From: Magnolia sinica | Lineage: Eukaryota; Streptophyta; Magnoliopsida; Magnoliales; Magnoliaceae | Reading direction: 5' to 3' | DNA: 64,000 nt | NCBI RefSeq assembly: GCF_029962835.1 | Contig: NC_080588.1 | Coordinates: forward strand, 60,536,001-60,600,000 | Shown here: in pieces, positions 34,628 to 48,500 of the stretch | Position numbering within the stretch: the first letter of the stretch is position 1 | How the letters are laid out: every line of letters begins with the position of its first letter | Translations under genes and position numbers: made by a program | Notes under the pieces: model-generated | The model's input: the letters and a program-made list of their open reading frames with translations, nothing else | What the model was told of the DNA's origin: nothing | Database searches by the model: none

Positions 34628-35688
34628 TGATGCAGGACAAAATGATCTAACCTAATGTGATGCCATGAAATTAAAAGACAAATTAACTAGAGCAATGGAA
34701 CAACAAAATAAAGCTAATTTACCATAAATTCAGAAATTTTAGATTCATGACATGTCCAAATTCAAGCCTATGACAGTCTCGCAATGCGAATCTCATAAAT
34801 TACTGATTAACAAAGACCTATGGGAAATAGAACCCCCATCCTAGCATAGGAATTGATCTAATCCTAAAAGGAATCTCTTGGTTTGTTAAAGGGTTTAAGA
34901 ATTAGGGTTTTTGGATTTTGGAAAAATTAGGGTTTTACGAAATTAGAGAATTTTGGGAAAATTAGGATTATGGTTTTAGAGATTAGGGTTAGGGTTTTTA
35001 GGAATCTAGGGTTAGGGTTTGATTGAATGTAGGTTCTAGGGAGACAAAAGAAAAATCAAAGAGGAGAGATTGCGGAAAGTAAAGAGAGAAAAGAAAAGAG
35101 AAGAACGAAGATAATACCTTAATGAGAAGAGAGAAAAGTAGAAAAGATAACCAGGGAATCGCTCCCCATGGTTTCGCACCACCAATTCAATCACATGATG
35201 AAATTTTGCTCAATCTGAAAGCGAAAGGAGAGAAATCTCTTTCATTTATAACATGCATATTGGCTAGGGTGGGGAAGTTCAACCCTTTATAGTCACAAAA
35301 AAGACATTTTACAAAAAAACACTATCACATAAGATTCTCAACATAAAGACACTTAATAAATTAAAAGTTGTTCCTAACTCCTTAATCTCAACACAAATAT
35401 GAGTTATACAAAAAATAACATAACATGTAAACAAGCTAAACAACTAAAATATTTTGCGGCTCACGGGGGTCCACGATCAAGATGTCCGATGATGATAATC
35501 CAACGATTCGATCATCATGTCCACTCGATCCAGCTGTTCGATGTGTCCATCAAGCTCCTATATGCAGCCCACGTGCATCTTCCCAGTGTGGGTTCCTCAA
35601 AGATGCACGAACATGCACGTGGGATCTTTAACGTGGCTAGGAATGTGAATTGGGCCAAGTAGGCCCCCATGTAATGGTTGTTTAGTCA
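34628..35688. mobile_element. solo LTR (1.06 kb) inside LINE C endonuclease
   Basis: Starts TGATGCAGGACAAAATG and ends GTTTAGTCA. It is flanked by ATGCC (34623-34627) and ATGTC (35689-35693), a 4-of-5 target duplication. LINE endonuclease coding ends at one edge and resumes at the other. The stretch 34885-35030 is full of TTAGGGTTT-like motifs. Family and orientation are not determined. Confidence 0.72.
34885..35030. repeat. degenerate telomere-like motif cluster
   Basis: About ten copies of ttagggttt, gattagggttagggttttta and variants, in A/T-rich spacing. It resembles the plant telomere unit TTTAGGG but is not a regular array. Confidence 0.6.
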
Positions 35689-36344
35689 ATGTCTCAATTG
35701 TCTCATTGAGACTAAAGCAACCCACTCCTTATTTTTAACCCCCCAAACCGAATCCAAAGTGGCTCGATCAAGAGACTGTAATTTAGTTTCTTGGAGAAAC
35801 ATTACCTTAGCTTTTTGGACAACTAATCTCACCCCTCATCCTCTCTTCCCCACGCCGACCTTGGTAGCCGAATAGTAATTGATTGAGGACTACAAGCTTA
35901 GCCGCTCTCTCCAACCCCTAGGTGATCTCCTAAACTTCATTTATGGGTTTCCCATTGTTTCTGCGACTCTCTTTCCTCTACAAATTGGAACAAGGCAAAA
36001 ATATCCTTGTTGCATGCACCCAAAAGGAGACCCACCCGATCTTTCACATCCTTAGACCCACCCGATTTGTTATTTCGTGAGAACACGGTTACCCACCTTA
36101 TCAACTTGAATCCTCTTCAACACAGTTAAGGTATCATCACTGATAATTATTGCTTCATCCCTCATGTTCATGACTTATACTGGCGTCCCATCCAAAGCCT
36201 CTAACAGATTGTCATATGTAAATATTATATTCCCCGAAATTAGAATCTCTCTTTCCTCTTTTGAAAGCACTTCTTGGTAAACCATGACCACCTGTCTTCT
36301 TCTTCCACTTCAGCCCGTGTATCCCCCATCACAACCTTGTATTT

Positions 36345-39300
36345 TGTGTTTAATTATTTCCTCTTCTTTAAAATAAATAAATAAAATCCTTAAATGGTTA
36401 ACATGGGCACCATTCCTAGTCTTGGAACCATGGTAATTTTTTAATAGCCTTCAATTTATCAGTTAGTCACCATCAACTGTGTATCTCATCATGTTACCAG
36501 GTCAGATCAATGAATTGTGGAACATGACCCTAGAACCAACAGACCTAGTCATGGACTATTCTAACTTTACTGTTATAATACAAAGGGACATTACATGGAA
36601 GTGCCACATGAACCAGCATTTGGGAGAGCCATATTTCCATAGCACATGTGGGTGGAAGGGTGATTTCCAATGGGATTCATCCATCTAATGAGCCCTATAA
36701 TGAATTTCTTATATTTCAAAAATCACACCTATTAGAAGCTTATCCATCACATTTTTCTTTGATTTCCCACTGAATTTTTAACCCTCATCTTTGTTTTCTA
36801 CCTCACTTTGAGGGCCACCGATCGGATGACCAGGATTGTCTGATTGGTATATACTTTGAAACATCTGCCATCCACAGTAGGGGTAAATTGATGAACAACT
36901 TTCACATGTAACTTGGATATGACTCTACCATAATCCAGTTCTTCCAATTCTAACATATCATCTCCCATAAGCAAAGTGTATATGCAAGGAAAACAGTTAA
37001 GATGAAACATGATCATGGAAACTTACTTACTTTGGACCCAAGCAAATGCAACTTTCCATTTTCAGATGCTGCTAAAACTATCACTGAAATAATATGCTTC
37101 AAAGAAGAAATTTTAATTTCTGAAAATGGTATTTGTAAGACTTTGAGGTTATTTATTTACAACATAATCTTTGCAGTGCATGATATTTTTAATCATGTTG
37201 CTGGAGAGTAACATGGTAAATTTTTAATCGTATTTTTAATCATATTCGGGAACAGCTTCCTCTTCAGATTAGAGACAACAGAATAGGAGCACGGACAGTT
37301 TCCCCTTCTCACTGACCACAATACTTACACAACATATATAACCCAATCTAATTACGATTTCAATTTTTTTCATCTATAGTTAGTATATTTTAGTTCATTC
37401 CTAGCTCTCAGAATAATAAGCAGGTCTCTCCAACTTCAATACAATCAAGATTCAAGAAAACTTTCATAAAAAAGAAATGAACTATCAAAAGCAGTGACAC
37501 TTGATTTTTTTATACTCAAAGTGTGCAGATGGAATGAACACATGGGTTTGTGTTCTTAGAAATAGTCATAAACTATTCAAACCAGTTCATAACAATACCA
37601 TACAAATTCAATACAATGACAAGAAGCTGTGTGGGAGAACAATGTCAGATACATTAATCAACATCCATTAACAGATTAATAGTTCTTTGCAGCAAAATAC
37701 CGCTGACTCCCTAAATGTACAGTGTCAATCAAACAAAAGAAAATATTTATAATCATAAATGTAAAAAGAAAAGAAAAGAAAAGAAAAGAAAGAAAGAAAA
37801 ATAATAATAATAATAATAATTTTTAAAAAAAAAAAAAAAAACTGAAGAGAGATTCCAGAATGTCAGCTCAAATGAACACATATTTCAGTGATCCAGACCA
37901 TTCATCGACTCCCCCTACCTTATAAAAGCAATGGACCAAAACCCTCAATCCAACAATCCCAGATATCTGATTGCTAACTTTCTCTTGTTGCATATGAACC
38001 ATTGAACCTATTTTATTTGTGATCATCCATCCATATGCTAAGCATTGGATGCCTAGGATTGTGCAAAGGGAGCATAATATGCAGGCTACAACATTGCCCT
38101 TTGCAGCAGAGACCGCAAGATGAACAGCCTGGATCACTGAAGAAGGGCCCCACTTGTACAGAACGCTGGCCCAAATGAAAATCCTCACCATAGAGCCTAT
38201 GCATCATATACTTCCTCTAAAGCAAAAGCAATAAATTGAAGCAAGAAAACACATATTATTTATAAAATTTTAATAAAAGGTCATACGCTATAACTCTTAA
38301 GTGCTTCAAAATGACATCCATTCCAACATCACACTATAAGTAATCCATGAAATATGAAAGAAAAAATACACAGCTAAAGAAATCCATGAATATTCATTAA
38401 ATGTGCTGTTCAAATCAAACCTTAAATCTGAAATATAACTTTAAAAAAGAAGAGTCACAATGCAGATAGAAATCCCACAACACAAATAAAAAGAGAGAAA
38501 CCAAGGAAATAAATGAAGAAACTAAAAATGAAAATATTGCAATCTAATAGCAAAATACAAAGAGGAAAAATCATCTAAATCACATATCTCTACCTTAAAT
38601 CTGCAAGATTATCAAGGTCTGTGAACAATATACACAAACCATAACTCAATTTAAAAATGAGAAAAAATGGAAATAAATTTGAAGCAATAAATTGGAAAAA
38701 ACACAGTTTGAAAGGTCTGTCAAAAAAATATAAAAACCTTCACTCAATTCAGAGACAAGAAAAAAAAATGATGGAGAAAGTACGTATTCAGAGAGTGACG
38801 GTGACACTTTTATCTTTCAAAAGAAATGAGTGACACCTCCCCTCCTTTTCCAAGCTCAGAGGCCTTTCAATGGCCAAAAATAGGGGGAGGGATTTGTAGG
38901 GTTAAGCATGCATGAGAGAGAGAGAGAGATGCACCAAGGGTTGATCTTCTTCTCCTCTTTCCTGAAGAATAACAGTTGGGTAGTTCAACAGGGGGGGAGA
39001 ATGAGAGCTCCCTACTCTTATAGATCCCCATCAAGATGAAGGGGATCAAGATCCACAATGAGAGATAGATCTAAGGTTTTTTAAGGGTTGAAGAAGAAAA
39101 GGTAGAAATGACTTTCTTTCTTGCTTTTTAATTGGTTACGACTTCGAGAAGACCTATATGCAAGAAAGGCTTCTGTACACACTTTTGTTTTTTGTCGAAA
39201 TCACCCCTTAAGAGGTGGGTTAAATGACAGAAGTTCATTAACCCTGCAACGGGGCTTTGTAGGATACGGTTTCCAACAAAGCTTGTAGTAGATCCGGCCA

Positions 39301-39560
39301 AAAAAATATTAGTGGACAAACCATACTTAACACAAAAGATAATGGATGTTTTCTTTTAGAAATATAACAAAAAGATAATAGATGTATGATCCTTTGCGCC
39401 TGTCTGACATGACAAGTTTTTTAAAAAAATGTAAGTTAACTGTGCCAAATAAACATCAATCTCTGTTTTAAAAAGTGAAAGAGAAACTCTATTTGCTTCC
39501 AGTTCTGAGCCAGAATCGAAGGAACCAGAACATAAGGCTAAATCTGAATTGTAAATCCAC
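36345..39560. other. intergenic, downstream of mS23
   Basis: A/T-rich with no recognisable gene. Present are an (AAAAG)n/(AAT)n run with poly-A at 37765-37842, a GA run near 38914-38928, and open minus-strand frames at 38191-37868 with cysteine-rich but unrecognised translation. Parts next to 39571 would be the mS23 3' leader and terminator region; no clear poly(A) signal was fixed. Confidence 0.35.
37765..37842. repeat. AAAAG / AAT / poly-A microsatellite
   Basis: Five AAAAG-type units, then AAAG units, eight AAT units and an A run. Confidence 0.93.
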
Positions 39561-39571
39561 GATTGGAAATT

Positions 39572-42500
39572 TTACCAGCCACCGCCCCATCTCTCTTGCA
39601 TCTCAGCTGCCTTGTCTTCTTTCATCTTCTTCACAATCTCAAGTATTTTTGGATTGGTGAAACGGTCACGAACATATTTCCTTTCCTCAGCCTGTATTTC
39701 CTTGATGGCACTCGGATATGGATTCGGAGGTGGCCTCTTCCCTTGGAGTCGTGCAATTTGCTTCAGCCGGATGTATGCCTTCTTCTTTGCCTTCTTTTCT
39801 GCCCGATATTCCATCTACATGGCATGCGCAATAAATTGAAAATGCCTCATGAATTATATTCTATTGTTATCGAAGGGGACAACCATGTGGAGAGACAAAT
39901 GACTGTTCATGTTCTTGAGAAACAATTAACTGAGTAAACTAGTAAAGATTTGAAAAGATCAATACATACATCAGCTACAGCCATGGCTTCCTCTTCACTA
40001 ACACCTTGCTCCTTTAACTCGAGCACACGCCAACCAAAAACACGAGCCGGAGGAGGATCAAAACCACTAAACCTGTTGAAATCATGAATAGAAGACAACA
40101 CGTCATTAGACAATACATGAACAAAGGCCAGTCGTAATTTCATTAGAGAAGCAATTTTTCAACACTCAACATAAGAAGATCTAATTTCTTGAGGTTTGCT
40201 AAGCCCACACCCATGAACAGCCAGCTCATGCACACTCCATTACGCATGCCAGTGTCGCACATGTATACAAGATCCGAGGTTTCCGTGAGATAGGCCTCAT
40301 TTCTTAGATCAACAAGTCCAAAGAATCAGGAGGATTCACTCCTGGGGGAGGCTGGAGTATGGGAAATGTGGTGAATCAATCCCTTTATCTAATAGCCTAG
40401 GCCCAACATCCCATGGGTTAGGTCCTCGGCCGAACCCCCCTCATGGGCCCCACATCACATGGGTTCCGCCTCACAGGCCGCCCACCCCGAGCGTGCTCTT
40501 GCATGTGAAAATGCATTTGCATTAATCACCCACGATGAGGAGTCTTGAACACGAGACCTCCCGCTCTAATACCACTTTAATGCAGGACAACTAACTACTT
40601 GCTCTAAAAGCTCAAACTGATAGAGCGCAACGAATCAAGCCCTTTATCTCATAGCCCAGGACCCCACATTACAAGGATTCTGCCTCACATGAGCCACCCA
40701 CCCCGAGTTTGCCCCTGCATCCCACAAGCCACCCCACTCGAGCCCGGTATGAAAATGACCCTGCAGTATTATGGATAGCTAGCATCATGCCCACATGGTC
40801 GTGTAGTGCAATGGCGTGTGCATGAGTAGGGCTCTACCCTAATGTTGGCTCAACAAACCTCTAATCTCTTTACAGATAGTCTTAGTGCAAGTATGAAAGA
40901 CCTTCTAAAACCAACAAACATGTGAGCTTATAGCCGACGTCTAATTTCTTTGTGGACAATTTGAATGCGAGTATCAAATGCCTTATAAACCATGCACCAC
41001 CTCATATGACTGAGGTTGTATCAGTTCTCCATCAAAATTAAGCACACCCAACAAACCCAATATAAAATTAGACAACTCTATCTACGTCAGATTGTTCAAA
41101 CGGAGAGATTGGCATTTTAGATGCGTGTGTGTGTGTGTGTGTCACAACCAACAAACCGAATATAAAATTAGACAACTCTTATCTATGTCTGATTGTTCAA
41201 ATTGAGAGATTGACATGTTAGGTATGTGTGTGTGTGTGTAATCGGTGTGATGTGGACCTACAAAAGACAATTGATGTTATGAAATTTAAATGAAGAATAA
41301 GGTGCTATTATCACTTTGTGGCTTTGAGAAACAATGAGTTTGTCAGAAGGAAAGGCATCATAATCATGTAGCAACTAATTCAGGCACACTATCCTTGGTT
41401 ACATGCCTAAGACACTTCTTTTTCACAATTGAGACAGATATTTAGGTTTTCCCATGTATTTGTTCTAGCATTAGAACCTAGAGGTAATTAGGAACACGGT
41501 GATGAAAAATAAGGCCTGCATTGGCTTAGGTGTAAGATCCCAATAAAAGGAAACTTAGGATGCATCGGTGCAGGTGTAAGACCCCAATAGAAGGAAACTT
41601 AGGAGAAACATTGAAGTCTCGTGTTAGAGCCAGTGCCAAAACAAAAAAGAAAGAAAACTGTATAGGATTTGGTAAAACAAATTAGCCAAGGACAGTGGAA
41701 TTTGGTTCTTTGTTGAAGGGCTAGTAAAGTACAATGGATGATACAATCATTCAAGGGGAGTGTTGGCCTCTAACATAGGATGGACAAGAAAGAAGAAAAG
41801 AAAAGGGAAATAACGGATGAAAAGAAAAGGGAAACAACGGATTTGTGCACAACCCACACAGTTTAAAGATGTTGATTTTTATGGTTTTCTCCTTCTGCAA
41901 GAGAATACTTTCACCCTAATCTCAGACTTTTTTATTCCAATCCCACCATTCATCAACTATCAATTTTAATAGAAGCCTGAAGTTGGAGTCTTAGATTTCA
42001 AATTAACTTCGTTGATGAACCAACCCTTGAGTAGAAATTATTCTTTTTTCGTAGGACACTCATTTAAATGGCCTTCACCTACACTTGTACAGTAATCCTT
42101 TCTCTTTCAATAATATTGTGTCCATCTTGCGCGCTATCTTTCTTATGTTCTTCACGACAATGTTTTGATAGTTTCAACTTTTTTCACGTATTTCTTTTCC
42201 TTAGATAAATGTGCCACCTTCAAATGCAGGACATGACTCAACTCTTTTCAAAATTTGAGTAAGCTACTCATGCAATTTCGTTTCATCTTGACCAATCATC
42301 ATCATGTTACTTCTTGTGGAAGAATCATCATTTTCTTTTAAGCAAAATAGAGAATCCAAAAGGGGCAAAATCAAACAACTCATTGAAATTACAAATGACA
42401 CCATACCTTGCAATATTCATCAAAGACTCCAAGATGTTTTGAGACATTTCCAAAATGATTTCGAGAGACTTTTACAAAGAATCTAGCGCCAATTTTGATG

Positions 42501-45500
42501 AATATGGATGACTTTTCCAATGTTTCAACTTCATCTTCTTATGCAATCACAAAATAAGATTTTGATAGGAGTACGAAGTGGCAGCATCTACAAATTGCAC
42601 AAGTAATTGGAGTATATTGCTTGAGCTCTGAAATTATTCTTGCGCTCTTACACTTGCAAACTATGCAAAAATGTACCATATAAAAATGCCAAGCAAGTTA
42701 CTCGGAGTCTAAGGATCAATCTGAACAAATCGAAGTTATTTGGAGTTAATGTCCCGCAGAAGTCTCTCTAGAAATTTGTTGACATGCTGGGTTGCCGTAT
42801 CGAGTCCTTCTCAACATATTTTGTTGGTCTGCCCCTAACAGTGGGACCCTCGCCGAAAAGCATGTGGGATAGGGTCACCACTAAATTTCAAAAGTATCTG
42901 GCATCCTGGAAATGCCGGTATCCGTCTTTGGGTGGTCGGTTGACTCTGATCAAAGCAGCCCTCTCTAGTCTTCCCCTCTATTTCATGTCGTTATTCCAAT
43001 GCCCGGGGTCGGTTCTTGAGAGTATGGAGAAAATTCGAAGAGAGTTCTTGTGGTTTGGCAAGGAAAATCAGAGGAAGATTCATCTGCTTGAATGGAAACA
43101 AGTGTGCAAAGTTTTCAGTGAGGGAGGTGCGAACGTCAAAATTCTTAAGTTAATGAATAAGGCGCTGCTGGGGAAATGGGCTTGGTGATTTGCGTCGGAA
43201 AAAGATGCCCTTTGGACTTCGATAGTTAAAGGTAAGTATGGTGCATCTCATGGGAATTGGTGGCCTAAAGAAACTTCGTATTACGAGGCTTCCCACATCG
43301 GGAAAGGAATTCTTAAAGCCAAAAACCTTGTTATTGCTAATAGTAGGTATGTGTTGGGCAATGGTTCAGCTACTCGATTCTGGGAAAATCTATGTGTTGG
43401 GGAAAAGCCTCTTAAATTCTTATTCCCGCAAATTTACCAGCTCTCTCCTGACAGAGAGATTCTTATTAATAGATGTGGCTATTTCACTTCCGCTCACTTT
43501 GTTTGGGACATAAACTGCATCCGAAATCTCAATGACAACGAGGCTGACGAATACACGGCTCTTCACGATTGCATCTCCAAATCAAAGGTCATCTCCTCTC
43601 AGCCTGACAGTATTGAGTGGCTACTGGAAAAGTCTGTGGTCTTCTCAGTCAGGTCCCTCTATGCTGCTATCTACCCTACAGATAGGCCTCACTGTGATGT
43701 GACTCCCTTCATTTGGAAATATCAAGCTCCTCCTACGATCAAATGCTTCGGGTGGCTAGCGGCTCGTAATTGAATTCTTACTATAGATAATCTCGCCAAG
43801 AGAGGCATCCAAATTGTAAACATTTGCCTGTGTTGTATGCGTCAGACGGAATCCGTGAACCATTTGTTGGTACACTGCTCCTTTATCTCGTCCATTCTGA
43901 CTGATTTCTGCCAACTATTCTCAGTTTCCTTGTGCGTTCCGGAGTCGGCCGCGAAGATGTTGATTGCGTGGAATGGGCTCAAGCTTGGAAAAATCAAATT
44001 GACAATTTGGCGCATGGCCATTCTTGCCATTTGGTGGGCTGTTTGGGAAGAAAGAAACGAAAGATGTTTCAATGATAGATCGTCTTCTGCGAAGGGGTTG
44101 GGGGCTAGGGCTAAAAAGATGGTATTAGAATGGGCTTTTAATGTAAAGGATTTGAATAGTGTTGATCTTAGCTTTTTAGGTGGTTAGGAGCCTTCTGCTA
44201 TCTCAACAGTTCTGCTTCTTTAGTTCCTCTTTTGTTTTCTCTTTTGTTTCATTCCCCTCCTTTTAATGCATTTTCAGTTCGTTGCCTTTTAAAAAAAAAT
44301 AAAAAATAAAAAATGCCAAGCAAGATAAATTCTCATGGCCTTCTCAAATCTATAAAGATTCTAACCTTAAAAATGAGACTATTAGAAAACTACTGAGTAT
44401 TTAACAGAAAAACACAAAAAGTCTGTGTGGAAGTTTGCATTGGCTTGGCAAAATTTTAAAAAAATAAATAAATCATACAAGTCATTTTAGTTTTAGATTT
44501 TAATAACCACTCGTCTTCTTCATTTGAGAGTATGCTAGAAAATAAAGACTGACATCATGGATCACCCTCGTCAATATTGAAAGCGTCTATCTTTATTTTC
44601 TAGGATACTCTCAAATGAAGAAGATGGTTGGTGACTAAAATCCAAACTACAATGACTCGGACCTTTTTTGGTGCGTTGCAAACACCAATTTTAAGGCGAA
44701 TTTTTAGTATCTTCCTATTACACTCTTGACTTTTCCATATAGCCTCATTTTTATAGTAGAATGCTTACAAATTTGAACAAGCAATGAGAATCTTTTGAAA
44801 CTTTTACATAATAACTTTTCTTAATAATTTGCAATTGCTAAAAGTAAATAATTTTTTCCAGAACTCAAGCATACGTGCTATAATTTCTTATGCAATTTAG
44901 GATATTGTTACTTTGTGTCTTACAAAAATCTTATGTTGCAATTGCATAAAGGGGTGGTGTTGGAACATTAACATTATTTGTATTCACCAAATTTTGGCCC
45001 TAGATTTTTTACAAAAATCTCTCTCAAAATTCTTCTAGAAGTGCACAAAACATCTTAGAGCTTCCAATCAATGTTGCAAGCCACTATGTTGTTTTTAAGT
45101 CCCACAAATTTTTGCTTTCACCCCTTCCAAATTATCTACTTGGCCTAGAAGGAGAGGACAATCCTTCCAATGAAACAAAATTGCACAAAATAATTGGCTC
45201 ATGAACTACATTTGAAAGAGATACATTTATCTCAGAAAAAAGAAATGCGTGAGTGAGCAGAATAAGAAGTCAAAATTGTCAAAATGTTGTCATGCAAGAT
45301 AACCACAACATTACTAAAAAGATAAAAAAGAATGCCCTTAAAGTGTAGGCAAAGGACGTTTGAATAAGAGTCCTACAGAAAGAGTGGTGTCTACTCATAT
45401 GCAAGTTCATCAACTTAGTTATTCAGAAATCTAAGATAACCACTTCACGCTTTTATTAGAACTAAAAGTTGATGGGATGTGGTTAGAATACAAAAAGTGA

Positions 45501-48500
45501 GAATTTAGTGAGAAAAGATTCTCTTACAGAAGGAGAAAACCCTAAACTCAACACCATTAAATTGAATTGCGTGGGTTATGCAAAAATCCATATAATAATA
45601 ATAACAATAACAATAATAATAATAAGGAACATATCCTTAGTTACATGATGAAAATACTAACAATTTTTTTATTTTTTATTTCAATGAGTCACTCTTAAAT
45701 TGTCAAATACAAGTAACATTAACAATAGTCTATCCTTTACCCCAGATTTAGAGTATTATTGTCTCCAAATTGTTGAGGGACTCATTATCAGTTGCCCATG
45801 GCAAATCTCGTAAAGTGAAAAAGAAGCCATTTAGAGAATCGTGCCTATTTGTTGGTGGAGGTTCAACTTCAATGGCTCTTCATTTGGACATCGAAGTCCA
45901 CGTGGCATTGGAGGTGCTTTAGAGAGATGATAAAGGTGAGATGCAAATTGTGTTCTCCAGCCTGGTAGAAGTGAATGTGGCTGAGAGGCACTTGCCTCTA
46001 GAGAAGGTTTGAGACCTGTCCTTCGTTAGGGGAAGCCTAGAAGGTGACTCTTAGAATGTTATCTCTTGGATCTCTCGCAAATTGGCTCTTAGTAATTGTC
46101 TTTTGTTTTTGGTGAAATTTTTTGCCTTCGTTCTTTGTTAAACATCTTGTTTTCCCATGTTGGAAAAGAGACTCACGAGGTTGTGGATTTTGTAGATTGA
46201 GAGGGAATGAGCTGTTTGTCTCATTGTGGGGGAATTCCCTTCCACATCCTTGATGTATTATGCTTTGTTGTCTTAAAAAATTTCCAGTTACCTCAAAAAA
46301 TAAGATACTCACAAAAATGGCAGAAAAAAAGCATCCAAATAGATACATAACCAAAATGAGAATTGATCACCTACAAGCAAGCAACAGTACCACATCTTGT
46401 GATGCTGTATCATCTTTCCTGCCAGCATGTCACTTCCATAGGAAATTAGTACCACGGAAACAATAAGCCTGACCGCGAAGGTCAACATTCTCAAAAATCA
46501 ATCTAATTGGCTCGTTAGGTGGGTCACACTTGTATGTTGAGTTAGACCGTTGGTTGTGCATTACCCCAACAGTATAGCCCGCCTGATAATTTTGACCAGC
46601 TTCATTTTTGTGCCAGTTGATCTTTATGGTGGGGTATACCAGTTTCATGGTACCGACGTCCTCCATGATTGGCATGAAAGATGGCATGGTGCCAAAACTT
46701 GTGGTGCCTTGCCTATGGGTGACAATTCTCAATTGAAATAAAGGTTAGCAAAGCATGCCATGGACGTCAACAGCTTAAGGTAAACATCTGGATACTCAAT
46801 GTGTATTAATAACCAATAATACACGAAATTAAACATGGGAACAAAAGATAAGCACGACTCTTCCTGAACAAACGGATTAAGACAAGTTGAACATTCCCAA
46901 TAGGTTACTGTTATTGCCTCAACTGCAGTTTCCAAAAGATAGACTGTAAAACATTAGCACCAGAAATACATATTAAAGTAAGCAATACCTAATGGCATCT
47001 TCATATTTAGACTCTGGGTGCTTCTGAAAGAACTTCTTCACATAGATATCTTCAGGGAGAGTAATTGGCTCAAATTTTCCGTCAGTACGAGGAAATGTCA
47101 CAGGCGGTGCCCTGTCATCAAATTTACGGACCATCAAAATATCCATTTTGTAATACACAGAAAATTCACTTTGATAATCAGACTAAAGCAGTGGACTCAT
47201 GTTCTTAATCCAAACTTCAATGCCCGTTGTAGATACTCTTAATACAAACAACAAAGAACAAATAAAATCAATGAATTAGCAGATTGTCAAAACTGTATTG
47301 CAGCAATTGATAGATGAGGCAGAATAAAAGACACCCAATAAAAAATTAAAAGCAAGGAAATGGACTATTAGGTCACGTAGAAATATTCACTTGAAAGCCA
47401 AACTGGTTTTCATCAATGAAGGGAAACAAAAACATCTCGTCTTATTCTATCAGAACTATGATACATGTTTCGAAGGCCCTGCTAAGTGCACTTGCAGCCC
47501 CCACGGACCAACATTATCCAAGAGGCTCATCAGGCAGGCCCAAACATGCAGACCAATAATTGGGTCAGTCCACTTGTTCACAAAAGAAATTGAAGATTAA
47601 ATAACTGACTGATGATCCAAGTTCAAAGCACCTGTCTTGCTACATTTCGACCAAGATCCCAAAATCCAGCCTGATCCATAACTCAGGTGGGCCGAAACAA
47701 AGGAAACATTGGGGTACATTGGGGAGGATGAAGCACACCATAGACACTTCCAGATGGAATGTGCAGTCCACCATATTGTGGATATGCCATCCAACCTAGT
47801 CATCAAGTGCACCCCGCCAGGATGAAGGGAAGCATCAAAACTCATGTGGGCCACACCAGGTGAATATATGGGTTTTCAGCATTATTGTGCATTGTGCACT
47901 GTGGTGTGTCCCACCTGACTTTTGGATCAGGATGATTATTGGGATGTACAGCGAACATGAGTAGGAGCACCAGATGCAAAGTTTGAATTCCACATACATA
48001 TCACTGGTGGACCCTACACCAGCTAGAACACATGGTAATTACCATATGTTCAAGAGACCAGATCCACTACAAAGCTTTGTAGGTTATCCTAACCTACAAC
48101 CCAATGTATCGTGTGTGTGGCCCACCTTGATGTGTGCATGGCATCCAATCCATCATGTGTGCCCCCCTAATATTCTCCTTGGATACTAAAAATCAGGCGG
48201 ATCCAAAACTCCGTTGGGCCACACCATGCAAACTCAAGCCTAAAACCTATAAAATTGTGTGGTGTGGGACACCTGACTTTTTAAATGGCCTGCCTTTTTC
48301 GGGGTGCCTGTTCATCTAGATCAGGTGCATCTTCTGATGGATTGGATGGCATATAAAAAAAAGAAAAAATCATGATGGGCCCCACACACAATCATCATCG
48401 TCATTATCATCATCATCTCAGCCTCATCCCAATTAATTGCATCGGCCACATACATCCCGTTCCTTTGAATTCACTATGAAAGGTATGGCCTAAGTTTGAT

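Noticed and set aside
34885-35030. Interstitial telomere array
   Set aside because: Units are irregular and lie inside a solo LTR with target flanks, so this is LTR sequence and not telomere DNA.
37868-38207. Cysteine-rich minus-strand frames as a secreted peptide gene
   Set aside because: No signal peptide with a sensible start, two overlapping frames and no splice support.
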